64,000 bases of DNA from Nymphaea colorata (GCF_008831285.2 NC_045147.1:5310334-5374333), one strand, 5' to 3'; counted from the stretch's first letter, positions 32,956 through 44,130 are shown. The notes: generated from the letters alone by a model not told the origin. Numbers and translations are program-made.

Positions 32956-35900
32956 ATGGCAGAAGAGATGACTCCCAAGATAGATGTTGCCTTTGACACG
33001 GGCAGTAATACCAAGAGCGAGAACTTGCCTGTTCAAGTCACCTCTATCCGGCTGAACAAAGACAACTATCTCTCTTGGTCTGCTGCCCCAGAAATCGGGA
33101 TAACCAACCGCAGTCGCCTGTCCTATATTACTGGGGAGAAACCTACGCATTCTAAAACGGATCCGCTATGGGCGACTTGGGCATTGGAAGATAGTCAAGT
33201 TATAGTATGGATCATTAGTTCTGTGTCCGCCGATATTCAGCCTCTGATCTTGCGTAAGTCGACTGCATATGACATGTGGACTGTGCTTGCGCGGATGTAT
33301 GGCCGTAAGAAGAGAGTATTGCGTACGTACCAAATCAAACGTAGTATCTACTCTCTTACACAGGGTGACTTGTCTGTAGCATCTTTCTTTGCAGCCCTGA
33401 AGACTAAATGGGAGGAATTAGACTACCATGTGAATGATGATTGGCAGTGTGGTTCTAATCATGGCTTGTACTGGGAGAAAGAATGGATGGACCGGACTTT
33501 TATTTTCCTTGGAGGCTTACGTGATGAATTTGAATCCATTAGGAGCCAAATTCTCAATTGTGACGAGATCCCTGGGATTGAGGAGGTGTATGCCCGGGTG
33601 GAATCTGAGGAACAACGTCGCCGAGTTATGCATATTGACTCTAGCCATGGGAGTTCCCCCTCAGCGTTTGTTAGCCGTGCCTCAGGGACTGGACAGCGTC
33701 CTGTTCGACGTTGTAGTCATTGTAACAAGTTGGGGCATTCTGTGGACTTCTGTTGGGATATTCATCCTGAGAAGAGACTTGTTCGTGGTCTTCCTCCTTC
33801 TAGTCGGTGGGGTCCTTCTGTGCCTGACTCTAGTCAAGGTAGTTCGTCAACTGTTGAAAAATCAAAGCTTTCCTCCGATCAAATCAAGGAATTGCAAGTT
33901 TATATCAGCCGGCTATCTACTACGCAAGAGGAAACTTCCACGTCCGAGGGAGCTAAGTTAGCTCAAGCTCTTGTTGCCACAAGCGATCAAGGTAATCCCT
34001 CACTTGGTGATTGGATTGTTGACAGTGGGGCTACGCATCATATGACAGGGGATCCTAAGCTGTTTCAAGAATACAAATTGTCCTCAGGGCAGCAACGCGT
34101 GTCTATGGCTGACAGGTCTTCTATTTCTGTGGCTCTTCTATTTCTGTGGCTGGAAAAGAGAGTTTGTCCTTGTTGAATAAATATCGTCTTCATAATGCTC
34201 TTCATGTTCCCAATATTCCTGTGAACTTGTTATCTGTCAGTAGTATTACCAGAGAACTCAATTGTAATCTAATCTTTTCTGCTGATCATTGTTCCCTGCA
34301 GGACTTGTTGTCGGGAAAGAAAATTGGGATTGGTTCGGTTATTGATGGACTCTACAGACTGCCCATGCAAGTTGCGTCTGCCTTGATTTCAGCCACTAGT
34401 GGACAATTGTCAGACATGGAAGACAGGTCTACCATTATGCGATGGCACGAGCGTCTTGGGCATCTCCCATTCCAGTTGATCAAGAAGTTGTTTCCAAGCC
34501 TTTTTTCTTTTGTTTCTATTGACTCTTTCACATGTGAAGTTTGTCAGTTGGCTAAACATGTCAGGGCTCCGTACCCTATTTCTTTCAATAAAACCACTCG
34601 TCTGTTTGCTTTGGTTCACTCTGATGTTTGAGGTCCTTCGGGAGTAACCACTTGTCGTAGTTTTCATTACTTTATGACTCTTATTGATGACTACTCCCGT
34701 TGTACGTTCGTGTACCTATTGAAAGAACGTAGTGAAGTTCCTGTCATTGTCAAAAATTTTGTTGCATTTGTTGAGACCCAATTTCAGACATCTGTTCAGG
34801 CTTTTCGCACTGACAATGCTCGAGAGTATGTCTCCCAATCCCTAGATGACTTCTTGAGGAGCAAGGGTATTGTTCATGAGACGTCCTATAGTTACACACC
34901 TCCCCAAAATGGCGTGGCTGAACGGAAAAATCGCCATTTATTAGATGTCACCCGGGATATTATGTTTCATAGACACGTTCCTAAGCGCTACTGGGGTGAT
35001 GTTCTTCTCACTAGTGCCCACCTTATTAATCGTATGCCTACTCGTGTGTTGAATGGCCGTTCCCCTTATTTTGTGCTCATGCCCACTCATAACCCTTGGC
35101 CTCTTACTCTTCGGGTGTTTGGGTGTATTTGTTTTGTCCATGACCACAGTCCTGCCCTCAAGAAGCTTGACCCTTGGTCTATCAAAGCTGTCTTCTTGGG
35201 GTATTCCTCCACTTAGAAGGGATACAAATGTATTGATCATGTCACTTCCAAAATTTATGTCTCCCGGGATGTTACCTTTCATGAACATGAGGCGTACTTT
35301 CCTGTGAATCCTCTTCAGGGGGAGTGTATAGGCAACAGTGTGGAAGAGTATTCTTCAAACCAGCTGATTCAGTTTATGGATTTCTTAGACTACAAGGTTA
35401 GTCACAGTGTGGCCGACACAGTCAAAGGTGATAGAGACAGTCATGTGGAAGGGGGCTCTGGGGATGAACAGCCCACTGCCCGTGATCATTTGTTTGGCCA
35501 GGTGTACACCAGGAAGAAGAAAGATGTGCTTGAAGATGTTGATGCAACCAATCTCAATCCTATGAGTTCCCCGAATGAACCAAGTCCACTAAATGAAGAT
35601 CTTCTCATAGCCTTGCGCAAGGGAACCAGGTCATGTACTTCTCACCCCATTCAGAGATTTGTTTCATATGCAAAACTCAGCAACGATTACAAATGCTTTA
35701 TTACTTCCTTGTCTATGTCTGTGATTCCCAGGTGTGTGGAAGATGCTAAAGAGGATCCTGAATGGCTAAAGGCCATGAGAGATGAGATGGATGCCTTGGC
35801 AAAGAACAACACTTGGGAAGTGGTTGATATTCCCAAGGGGACTCACTTAGTTGGTTCCAAGTGGGTGTTTAATGTGAAGTACAAACCTGATGGTACTGTG

Positions 35901-37271
35901 GAACGGTATAAGGCTCGCCTGGTGGCAAAGAGGTTCAGCCAAAAATATGGAATTGATTATCTTGAGACCTTTGCTCCTGTTGCTAAACTGAAGACAGTGA
36001 GGGTCATCTTAGTACTAGCAGTGCAAAAGAAGTGGAGCATGAACCAGCTTGATGTCAAGAATGCATTCCTGAACGGCCATCTAGAGGAAGAGGTCTATAT
36101 GAGCATGCCTCCTGGGTATGCCCAAAGCGAAAAATGTTGTCATCTCAATAAAGCCTTGTATGGACTAAAGCAATCTCCTAGAACATGGTTTGAAAGACTG
36201 AGGGTAGTAATGAAGACTAATGGATACAAACAGGGAAACGGTGATCACACCCTATTCATTAAGTAGAGAAATGGTCTGGTGAGCCTTCTTCTTGTATATG
36301 TTGATGATATGATTGTCACAGGTGACGACGAAGAAGAGAAAAGGAAGATGAAGGAGAGGTTGGCTGCTGAATTTGATCTTAAAGATCTGGGTAAATTAAG
36401 GTACTTTCTGGGAATAGAGATTGCTCGATCAGAGACAGGACTTGTTATGAGCCAAAGGAAGTACACTCTGGATCTTCTAAAGGAGACGGGTAAACTGGGA
36501 TGCAGGCCCTTTCTTACTCCAATGGAGTCTGGTACAAAGATAAGTATCAAAACTGGTAATATCCTGGATGAGGAAGGTAAAGGACGATATCAGAGGCTGG
36601 TTGGTAAGCTTATTTATCTTACTCCTACTCGCCCTGATATTACTTATGCTGTAAATGTGTTGAGTCAGTTTATGCATGCTCCTACTGATTGTCACTGGAA
36701 AAGTGCAGAAAGAGTGTTGGGGTACCTCAAGAATGACCCAGGGAAAGGGTTAGTGTATACTCAGTAGGACCAACTGAATATTGAAGGATACTCTGATGCT
36801 GATTGGGCAGGGTGCACAGATACTACAAGGTCTACCACAGGGTACTGTATCTTCCTGAGGGGTAACCTGGTGGTATGGAAGAGTAAAAGGCAGGAAGTCT
36901 GCTCTAGATCCAGCGCTGAGGCCGAATACAGGGCAGTTGCTATGGGGGTTACAGAAATGTTATGGCTAAAGATTCTTCTAGCAGATATTGGGGTTGAAAT
37001 GAAAGAGAAGATGAAGATGTATTGTGACAACAAGTCTGCGATTAACCTAGCTAATAATCATGTTCTTCACGACAGAACCAAACATGTGGAGATAGATCGC
37101 CATTTCATACGGGAACGCATAGATTCAAAGGAATTGATTCTGCCTTATATGAAGTCTGAAGATCAAGTTGCAGATGTCTTAACTAAAGTCCTATGTACAT
37201 CTCAATTTGAAAAGAATGTTAGCAAGCTTGGCATGTTCGACATGTATGCCAAGCTTGAGGGGAAGTGTTAG
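32956..37271 (+). pseudogene. Copia D gag-pol, one frameshift and four nonsense codons
   Basis: Starts MAEEMTPKIDVAFDTG at 32956. Knuckle CSHCNKLGHSVDFC, protease WIVDSGATHHMT, integrase, RT (YVDD at 36297-36308) and RNase H (CDNKSAINLANN) all read closely parallel to copia B. Defects: a 17-bp tandem duplication (34117-34133/34134-34150) shifts the frame after the protease; then TGA 34629, TAG 35214, TAG 36264 and TAG 36765. The nonsense codons replace Trp in the integrase DVWGP motif and three Gln codons when compared with copia B. Everything else stays in one frame to KLEGKC-stop inside the 3' LTR, so decay is recent. Confidence 0.94.
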
Positions 37272-37551
37272 AATATCTTGTAATAGGGAACCGGGTCCGG
37301 ATATGGACCCGGTCCTATGGGCGTGGATACCGAGGCTGGCTCAGTACCTTAGGCGGGCTCTCTACCTCTCTCTCTTATAATCTCCACTTATTGTAAATCT
37401 GTTGATTAAGTGGAATTAATTTTCTCTCTCCTAGGGTTGCGGTTTTGCCCCTAGGTTAGAGCTTCTCCGTGGTTTTTCACCTCTTCTTGAGGTTTTCCAC
37501 GTACATCGTGTCTTTCTTCTCTGTTTCTCTCTTCCGTTGCATATTTCTACA
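37266..37551 (+). repeat. Copia D 3' LTR
   Basis: 286 bp. The purine tract GCTTGAGGGGAAG precedes it and TSD GACTC follows. Confidence 0.94.
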
Positions 37552-37556
37552 GACTC

Positions 37557-38362
37557 CTTGACTCAAAAGGAGTATATCGTGCGGATGTGACATTCTTTGA
37601 GTCTCAGCCTTATTATAGTTCCTCACCTACCTCTACTGAGATGTCATTGTCATCTTACCCACTACTTATTCCTCCTATTCCTTTGGAGTCATTCCCTTAA
37701 AAGTCTCCTTCTAGGGATTCTCCCATTGTAGTGTCCAAGTTTCGTGATCTTCCCTTGGTCTACACACGTCGACAGGACCCTTCTCATGATCCTTCCCCAA
37801 CTGCTTCTCAGGAGGTAAGTACATCTGAAGTGAGTATACCTAGTCCATCTGATCTCTGTCAAGACTTACCTATTGCACTTCGTAAAGGCAAGCGACAATG
37901 TACTCTGCATCCTATATTTCATTTTGTTTCTACTGACGGTGCTGGTAAAAGTATGCAACAATTTATTCAAGCTCTGGCGGCCCATGCAATTCCTACTTGT
38001 CACCAACATGCCTTATTAGATACCCAATGGAGACAAGCTATGCAAGAAGAGATGGATGCATTAGTTCAACGAAACACTTGGGAACTTGTTGATCCTCCTC
38101 CTGGTTGTGACATTGTTGGCTCCAAGTGGGTATTCATAGTGAAATATAATTCTGATGGTTCTATGGAAAGATACAAAGCTCGGTTGGTTGCTAAGGGCTA
38201 TACGCAGACTTACGGGATTGATTTCTTCGAGACTTTCTCTCCTGTTGCTCGGTTGGAGACCATTTGTCTTATCATCTCTATGGTTGTATACCATGACTAG
38301 CACATGTATCAGCTTGATGTCAAAAATGTTTTTTTGTACGGTGATCTCGATGAGACTGTCTA
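37557..38362 (+). pseudogene. Copia C pol, part 2 (linker and RT N-terminal half)
   Basis: Continues part 1 after the copia D TSD (LTQKEYIVRADVTFFES). RT has [40 protein letters not shown] and [17 protein letters not shown]. It ends near MYQLDVKNVFLYGDLDETVY, before the YVDD block. Stop codons occur at 37698 and near 38298. Confidence 0.85.
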
Positions 38363-38720
38363 TATCTACCCACGTCTCAACAAGTGGCTGATCTATTTAC
38401 CAAGGGTCTCACGGGGCAGCATTTATGGGAATTGAAGAACAAGTTGTACATGGTCAAACCTCATGCACAACTTGAGAGGGGCTGTTAAGATATGGTTTGG
38501 ATATGGGTCGGGTCAAGTCAGATCCGACCCACTTTCTCCACACGCCACTTATAATGTGAGCGGTGGCATACTTGTAGTTTTTCTTATTGTTTAGTGTAAT
38601 TTATTTGTAACACAAAATTGTAATTTGTATAAGTTAATGGGAGGGGGCAGACGTGAAGTCTAAGGCCCTTATTCCTCTCTCTCTCTCTCACGTGCAGCTT
38701 GTTTTCTCTTCTCTTCCTCT
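38363..38720 (+). mobile_element. Copia E-type 3' end fused to copia C
   Basis: It starts within the last pol codons of an E-type element (STSQQVADLFTKGLTG-like, shifted) and passes GELKNKLYMVKPHAQLE-like sequence into a purine tract and an LTR beginning TGTTAAGATATGG at 38483. The joint lies in a TATATMTACCCA word shared by both parents. The right end of the LTR is uncertain. Confidence 0.75.
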
Positions 38721-39049
38721 TCCATATTGTGGTACACATCAAGGTCTTATAGATGGTGGGTGCGACGAGTAACCGGTGGAAGAGGCCGAAGATAGTAGAG
38801 AGGACGACCAAGAAAAATAAGAGAGTTTTCCTCTGACTGAAGTTAGCAAAACCCTGTTGACAATGACAGGTAATCCAGCGGTTCAGTACTAGGGTTGTCA
38901 AAATACCTATTCTCCACTTGCTACCGCTGTTGGATGGAAAGGGTGATGATAGAAGAGTTTTAAACTAGTGAAAGAGGGATGTATTGTAGAAAAGAATTTG
39001 TGGTGCTTGAAGGGAACCTCTGTTGGAAAGAACCAAAGCTTTGATACCA

Positions 39050-39248
39050 GTTTGTTAGGGTATTGAGCAGGGAAAGGGAGAAGAAAGAACAATTTTAAGA
39101 TCGAGGAGGTTACAAGAAGAGATGATTACAAATGAGGATAAGAGGACTGCTGTGTCACAACTGGGGAGGCTCTAATCCTATTTATATAGTGATTAGGATC
39201 ATTGTAGATGTGATTAATTGCTACATAGGTGAAAGATTAACATTAACA
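39050..39248 (-). repeat. Candidate solo or 5' LTR with PBS, minus strand
   Basis: On the plus strand GCTTTGATACCAGTT is followed by TGTTAGGGTATTGAGCAGGG. Its complement reads as an LTR end, a 2-3 base gap, and a PBS-like TGGTATCAAAGC. The other end may be ATTAACA at 39248. No partner LTR or TSD was found. A run of about 12 G follows at 39308. Confidence 0.45.
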
Positions 39249-39605
39249 TGAGTTGGTTGTTTACAATTCAACTTTTAAAACTGTTGATCTGGATATCAGA
39301 TTTTAATAGGGGGGGGGGGGGAGGTGTTGTGGTGGGAGGTCATTGGTCTAAAAGGAGCAAACCAAGGACAACCAAATGGTACATAATCAATAGACATTCT
39401 GAACTGAACTGGGAGAGTAAACCTCACCAAACCAAAAGAGAAACAGAAAAAATTTTAAACAGCATTACATAAAGCGATATAGTGCACCAAGCAGGTTATG
39501 TAGGGAAAAATGTCATCCTTCCATAGGGGCGATATGTTGTCATGCTTTTGTTACAGATTGAAGGAGAGGAGAGAGAATACGTTCTTGGATATAAAAGTTG
39601 GATGC

Positions 39606-39830
39606 TATGTCACATGGGTACGGGTACGGGTGCCGGTACTGGTACGGGTACGGACCATTTTCAAAAAACTTGGGTACAGGGGTACGGTCGTATACACACA
39701 CATATATATATATATATGTCAAAAAATGCAGAAAAATATATTTGCACATATCTATATCAAAAATTACAAACAGAATAACATATCATCATATTCATAAATC
39801 ATAATTCAAAATACATTCAAAATAGATGAA
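39606..39830. mobile_element. TIR-family element end inside copia J LTR
   Basis: CTATGTCACATGGGTACGGG (39606 on), with five or more GGTACGGGTAC words, then AAAAAACTTGGGTACAGGGG, a CA/TA simple repeat and AT-rich sequence. It is a close match to 3311-3410 plus 11968 onward. The right terminus was not found, so the end given is approximate. Confidence 0.55.
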
Positions 39831-40395
39831 TCCTCTCATGAAACGATATATCACAGGCTCACAGCAATAACTAGGGAAGACGCAGTTAACAGGGATCATG
39901 TAGTGCAAAATCATATACAATAAAAATGTATTGTTGGCAAATTTGTATTGTATAATACAATACCAATTTGCCAACATTAATATCTACAATTCTACATGCA
40001 GCACTCACGCAGTACAACAGCATGAGTGCAGCACTCAGTTTACATGCCCTGCCGGCAAATCCAATCTACATTCAACAATATTCTAAGACAGTGAAGAATA
40101 AAAAGAGGGCCTCTATTACCTGAATCTCTGGCTTACCAGGAAGGAAAGAAGATCAAGTTTATTATGAAAACACACAAACAAGCTGCAAATCACATTGACA
40201 CATACAAATAAATACACAAAACAGATGAGGAAGCGGCTGGGCTATAGGTTTCACCAAAGGGGGGCGAGAAAACCCATCGCCCGGAAAACAGAGAGAGAGA
40301 GATTTGAAACCCTCTCGGGTAGAGAAAGGGCGAGCCAGAGGGAGGGGTGATGGGTTTTCACTTTCAGGTGGTGAGTTTTCTGCACACACAAATAA

Positions 40396-40537
40396 AATCT
40401 CTACTATCCTCAGGGATTATACGAATATCACACACTATGCAATAAGGGAGAATCTGTCAGACACCACAGAAAAAAAATCTCTACTATCCTCAGGGATTAT
40501 ACGAATATCACACGCTATGCAATAAGGGAGAATCTGT
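40396..40537. repeat. Direct repeat of about 63 bp in copia J leader
   Basis: AAAATCTCTACTATCCTCAG...AATCTGT occurs at about 40396-40459 and 40473-40537 with one A/G difference. A second short repeat, CACAGTCCTAGGTCTAGGGC, occurs near 40602 and 40708. Confidence 0.85.
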
Positions 40538-40737
40538 AATCACAGAAACTAACCAAATCTGAACCGTATAAAAGGGAGTAGATAACAGATTACAGAAGAG
40601 GCACAGTCCTAGGTCTAGGGCTCTGAACCATATAAAAAATATAGACGTGAACCCTAACTTGGAGGAAGAGGCAAGAAATAAAGGAAAGAATGTGAAATCC
40701 TAGATAGCACAGTCCTAGGTCTAGGGCTCTGATACCA

Positions 40738-40971
40738 TGTTACAGATTGAAGGAGACGAGAGAGAGATGTTGAGGAAAGGAGAGGACGAGAGAGAGAGAG
40801 AGAAAGAGAGAGAGATGAGCCAAAGAGATTATCCATTACCGTAACCCTAATCTCCTTTTAAAGAGATTAGGGCTGGTGGTACAAACTTTACAAAAACAGT
40901 CCAACTACTATAAGAAAGTATTTAAAGACCTCCTCCCTGACTTTCTAATATTTCAAAAACACTCTTTAACA
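40738..40971 (-). repeat. Copia J LTR (complete copy)
   Basis: 234 bp with an adjacent PBS. An (AG)n run of about 27 bases lies near 40789-40815 within it. Confidence 0.75.
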
Positions 40972-41749
40972 GTTTCCTTCTACATTTTAGTTGATTTTTT
41001 GTACCTTTAAAATTTATATAATTGTATGCACTATTATATATACATTTACGGTTGTGTGCTTACATATCATATCCCTTGCATATACACATTATCTTTACAC
41101 ACACATTGTGTTAATATATATACAAGCTGAGATCCATCCATCCCGCTCAAACACACAGCCCGATGCAATGCATTGGGCCTATATGTATATATGTTTGTTT
41201 ATTTAGTTGGGTCTTTGCACACGACACATCTTTTTCTCTTTTTTTTGTATTTTATCTTTTTGCGTATTATAGAAACATTATTAAACTAAAAAAAAAAAAA
41301 TTAACTTAATGTATCTTTCCCATCAACTTATTCTTGTGATCATATTTGTAAGGATAGATTGCAAAAAGAGAAAAAAAAAATCATCACCATCATCACCTCC
41401 TACCTAACCTGCCATATTTTATTACTCAAATGATCAAGGAGCTAAAAAAAAGTTAGCATGTGCTTTCCCAACCAATTTTTCCAACCAATAGCATTTGATA
41501 TATTTTTATCTTTGATATGCCCCATTGCAACCACATGTTCTTGTATTTTCTCGAGTATGATCTAAGAGATCTTGTTGGAGCATATCGAAATCAACTAAAT
41601 CAATTCTTGAAATTCTTTATTTGATGCTATCGAGCTTTTCAACACTAGTAGTCCTACACAAAGAACAATGCCATACATAAACCAGATTAAATAAGAAGCT
41701 GGATTCATTTAATGAACCTTCATGGTAGAAAAAGGTCAGCGATACATAC
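40972..41749. other. Intron sequence with no recognised feature
   Basis: AT-rich, with TATA and CACA microsatellite-like stretches and several A runs. This is the end of the 21.9 kb intron nearest exon 41750-41817. Confidence 0.6.
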
Positions 41750-41817
41750 TCAGAATCTGTTTCTTCATTGAGCATACAAAACAAGTTCCCCTCAATATGC
41801 TCATTGATGACTGCAAC
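41750..41817 (-). CDS. SWEETIE: SWEETIE-like exon (VAVINEHIEGNLFCMLNEETDS)
   Basis: The acceptor is gaacag and the donor TCTGA|GTATGT. The exon is 68 bp and ends in phase 2. It encodes VAVINEHIEGNLFCMLNEET plus DS and two bases of a Glu codon. That codon is completed at 19850, across a 21.9 kb intron, to give the family sequence ETDSEIGTLVRATIMRLL. Confidence 0.93.
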
Positions 41818-42617
41818 CTGTTCATCGGAACAAGTTCTATCAGCGAAAGAAATAAGGGTTCTGCAAGCCAAAGTAATGCACTCAACCAAATTTAATGATA
41901 CCTATTTATACAAACAAATTTATGACAGGTAAGACTTACATGCAAGGGTTAACTTCAGCCATTCAACAAGCAGGAGGGGTAAAAAAATATCAAGAAGTAA
42001 CATTTCATCAAATTTTCTGCAGGCAATAAAGAACCATAAACATAACACTGGGAACCTTCTTTCACTAACAAAATATATCCTATATATATTCTACAAAAAG
42101 GGGGTTGAGGTGGGATTGACCCGGGTTGTTTTGGACCCAAGTTCCAACCCCAAATACCTCACCACCTCCCACTCCTTTGACCGAATAAATGAAGGGCCAA
42201 GAGAAACTATGAGAGAGGGGGTGAACCGAGAGAGAAGTGGGAGAGAGTATGAGAGAGACTGAGAGAAGCAGGAAAGGAGCAAGAGTGAGATAGCTAGGGA
42301 GAGAAAAAAGTGAAAAAGAAGAACAGGAAAAAAGAAAAAAGGGGTGAAGAAGGAGAGGTGCATACGGTTGCAGCAGCAACAGAACAACAGCATAAATCCA
42401 TCTGAGAAAAAGGGAAAGGAGGGGACAGCAGCTGACAACTGCTGCAGGACAGCAGAAGAAAAAAAAAGAACAAATAAATAATATAGTGAGCTGCAGCATT
42501 GCATCCGCAGCCCGAAAGGGAGGAGTAGATAACTGAAACTTGGTAGTTGCAGTCAGCCGAAGGAAACAAAAAAGGCAGCAATTGCCATGGCGGCAGATGG
42601 GGCAGAAGTGATAAATT
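41818..42617. other. Intron sequence with a purine-rich stretch
   Basis: 42180-42480 is strongly GA-rich on the plus strand, which makes long CT-coded minus ORFs of Ser/Phe/Leu without family similarity. No element ends were identified. Confidence 0.5.
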
Positions 42618-42654
42618 TCAAGCTTTTTCCTGATCACCTGAGCTTAATCTATAT

Positions 42655-42850
42655 AGAATTGTAGCACTAAGAGTTCTCAATCTTATAATCCCCAAACTCC
42701 ATCCAACATGAAGAAGATAAACATGGTCCCCCATACAATGTTTCCAATAGCACCATCCTAATACTAAAGCAGTAGCTATTGTTATAGATAAATTCTGCCA
42801 ATTTAACATATTTGTCTCTGTATGCTTTCCTTTCTAGCATGCATGCACGT
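42655..42850 (-). pseudogene. Ty3/gypsy integrase relic
   Basis: On the minus strand: KYVKLAEFIYNNSYCFSIRM, then VLLETLYGGPCLSS and WMEFGDYKI. This is the typical plant gypsy integrase segment (LAEFAYNNSYH...PFEALYGRKC...W.EVGE). Only this about 60-codon stretch is recognisable. It may be part of a degraded element extending to about 43200. Confidence 0.75.
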
Positions 42851-43379
42851 AACATATTCTCTAACGTCTGAATTGTTCTTCCTATCTGCCCATCTGTTTG
42901 AATTCCTTATTCTATCCAGTCTTGTGTCCGCTTTTCTGTCCATATTTTCTAAATATTTTGTCATTTTTTCTCTCTTTTACATTGCCGGCTTGCGATTCTA
43001 TTCTGTCATCTATTTACCCTATTTTCTCCAGTTTTCTGGTCAGAGATCAGCATCATGTCTGATTTCTTAGCTCCGTGATCAGTCCTACTTTGATCAGTTG
43101 GCTGGACTGCTTGCTGTTTATTTTCAGTTTTGTCCTTCATATGTTCTGACGTCTTCAAGTCCCGCCTCTGCAGTTTTTGTTGTGTCCTTTTGGTGCTCAC
43201 CCAAAACTATCCTAACTGCCTAACAAAAAGGTGCCCATGTATAAGCCATTAAGGTTAAAAATCTTAGAATTGAGGAACTATTAATATCCTAACAGCAAAA
43301 CCAAGATCAAATCTTGAAAATATATGAGAAAATGCATTGGTAAACCACCATTTATTGAAGACCAGCAAAATGTTCTTAC

Positions 43380-43436
43380 GGGTTCTTTTTCTATTAGATG
43401 CCGCAGAGTGGACACTGCAAGATGACGAAGGGCAGG
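43380..43436 (-). CDS. SWEETIE: SWEETIE-like exon (PALRHLAVSTLRHLIEKEP)
   Basis: The acceptor is ttgacag and the donor CCC|GTAAGA. The exon is 57 bp, phase 0, and encodes PALRHLAVSTLRHLIEKEP. This is a typical HEAT helix pair that continues into VAVINEHIEGNLF in the next exon. Confidence 0.93.
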
Positions 43437-43525
43437 CTGTCAATATTGCAAACACAACAAAGTTAGTTGACATAAGTTAAAAGCCAGATTATTGTAACTG
43501 AATTTGTATAAGCTAGTTACACAAC

Positions 43526-43625
43526 CTGTCTTGAAGAAAGAGTAGGAAGAAGTGACTGAATATGAGAATGGACTGACATGGCTTGTGGTGCAAAAAGAAC
43601 TAGCTGTTGTGTGAACCTAACAGAT
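43526..43625 (-). CDS. SWEETIE: SWEETIE-like exon (FTQQLVLFAPQAM block)
   Basis: The acceptor is tttcag and the donor CAG|GTTGTG. The exon is 100 bp. It encodes SVRFTQQLVLFAPQAMSVHS and then HIQSLLPTLSSRQ, and it leads in phase 0 into PALRHLAVSTLRHL. Confidence 0.93.
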
Positions 43626-43719
43626 CTGAAACAATTTTATGTATCATTTTAACAAAAGGAAAAAGGTTCATGTACTGCATTTTCTAAACAACAGAAGAAG
43701 AAAGGATTGTTCAACATAC

Positions 43720-43769
43720 TCAAGAAGTGTAGATGTCTCTTCTCCAGCGCTTGTCTCCAAAATAACAGA
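43720..43769 (-). CDS. SWEETIE: SWEETIE-like small exon, 50 bp
   Basis: The acceptor is cttcag and the donor CTTGA|GTATGT, ending in phase 2. The exon encodes SVILETSAGEETSTLL plus part of a Glu codon that is completed in the next exon. It is too short to find as an ORF and is supported by phase continuity on both sides. Confidence 0.88.
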
Positions 43770-43896
43770 CTGAAGAACATTTAAAATTCTCATTAGAATA
43801 TGATAATGTATGACCGGCAACTGTCATACAGAAAAATACCAGCAAACAGTAAAAACGCCAGGACAATGACAATAAACAAAGGAGCAGATACTACAC

Positions 43897-44046
43897 CTTG
43901 CAGCGAGAAAAAAAAGTGCTCCCAGGAGACAATTCAGGCCCCAACACTGCCACAATAGCATTTATTAAACGACCTATTCCTTGCCGAAGATCTATATGAC
44001 CATTCTCATCAGATAACAAAATCTCCATAGCCAACATAAGTGTTTC
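43897..44046 (-). CDS. SWEETIE: SWEETIE-like exon (GIGRLINAIVAVLGPEL block)
   Basis: The acceptor is ggcatag and the donor AAG|GTGTAG. The exon is 150 bp, phase 0. It encodes ETLMLAMEILLSDENG, then RQGIGRLINAIVAVLGPELS and STFFSRCK, the central signature of the family. The neighbouring exons continue in phase. Confidence 0.95.
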
Positions 44047-44130
44047 CTATGCCAAAACAATCATAAATATTAGAAAAATGCTGAATCACACAAACCAAAT
44101 ACATGAGAGGATGTTAGCACAAAAGCATTG

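Larger units (their letters stand above)
32333..37551 (+). mobile_element. Ty1/copia element D, recent, near-intact
   Basis: LTRs at 32333-32618 and 37266-37551 (286 bp each, about ten differences by eye). GACTC at 32328-32332 and 37552-37556 is a perfect TSD. It is the same family as copia B by LTR and protein, and inserted in the opposite orientation inside copia C. Confidence 0.95.
28944..38362 (+). mobile_element. Ty1/copia element C, old host of nested insertions
   Basis: 5' LTR at 28944-29137, PBS at 29138, a long leader, gag remnants near 30060-30350, then protease to RT from 31317 on. It is interrupted by a TIR-type element (about 30350-31310) and by copia D (32333-37551). The reading resumes at 37557 and stops inside RT near 38362, where the 3' end of an E-type element is joined. 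No 3' LTR of its own family follows. A 3' fragment of the same family occurs at 62255-62943. Confidence 0.85.
39549..40971 (-). mobile_element. Copia element J remains (LTR, leader, broken second LTR)
   Basis: The right LTR at 40738-40971 (TGTTAAAGAGTG to CTGTAACA on the minus strand) is followed by the PBS complement CTCTGATACCA at 40727-40737. The first 57 bases of the same LTR reappear at 39549-39605 and are then cut by a TIR-type element. Between them is leader with repeats; no gag or pol was recognised. Flanks GCTTT and GTTTC do not make a clear TSD. Confidence 0.68.

Noticed and set aside
42080-42637. Minus ORFs of 95-185 codons, Phe/Ser/Leu-rich
   Set aside because: Composition artefact of a GA-rich intron stretch; not in phase with host exons and no family motif.
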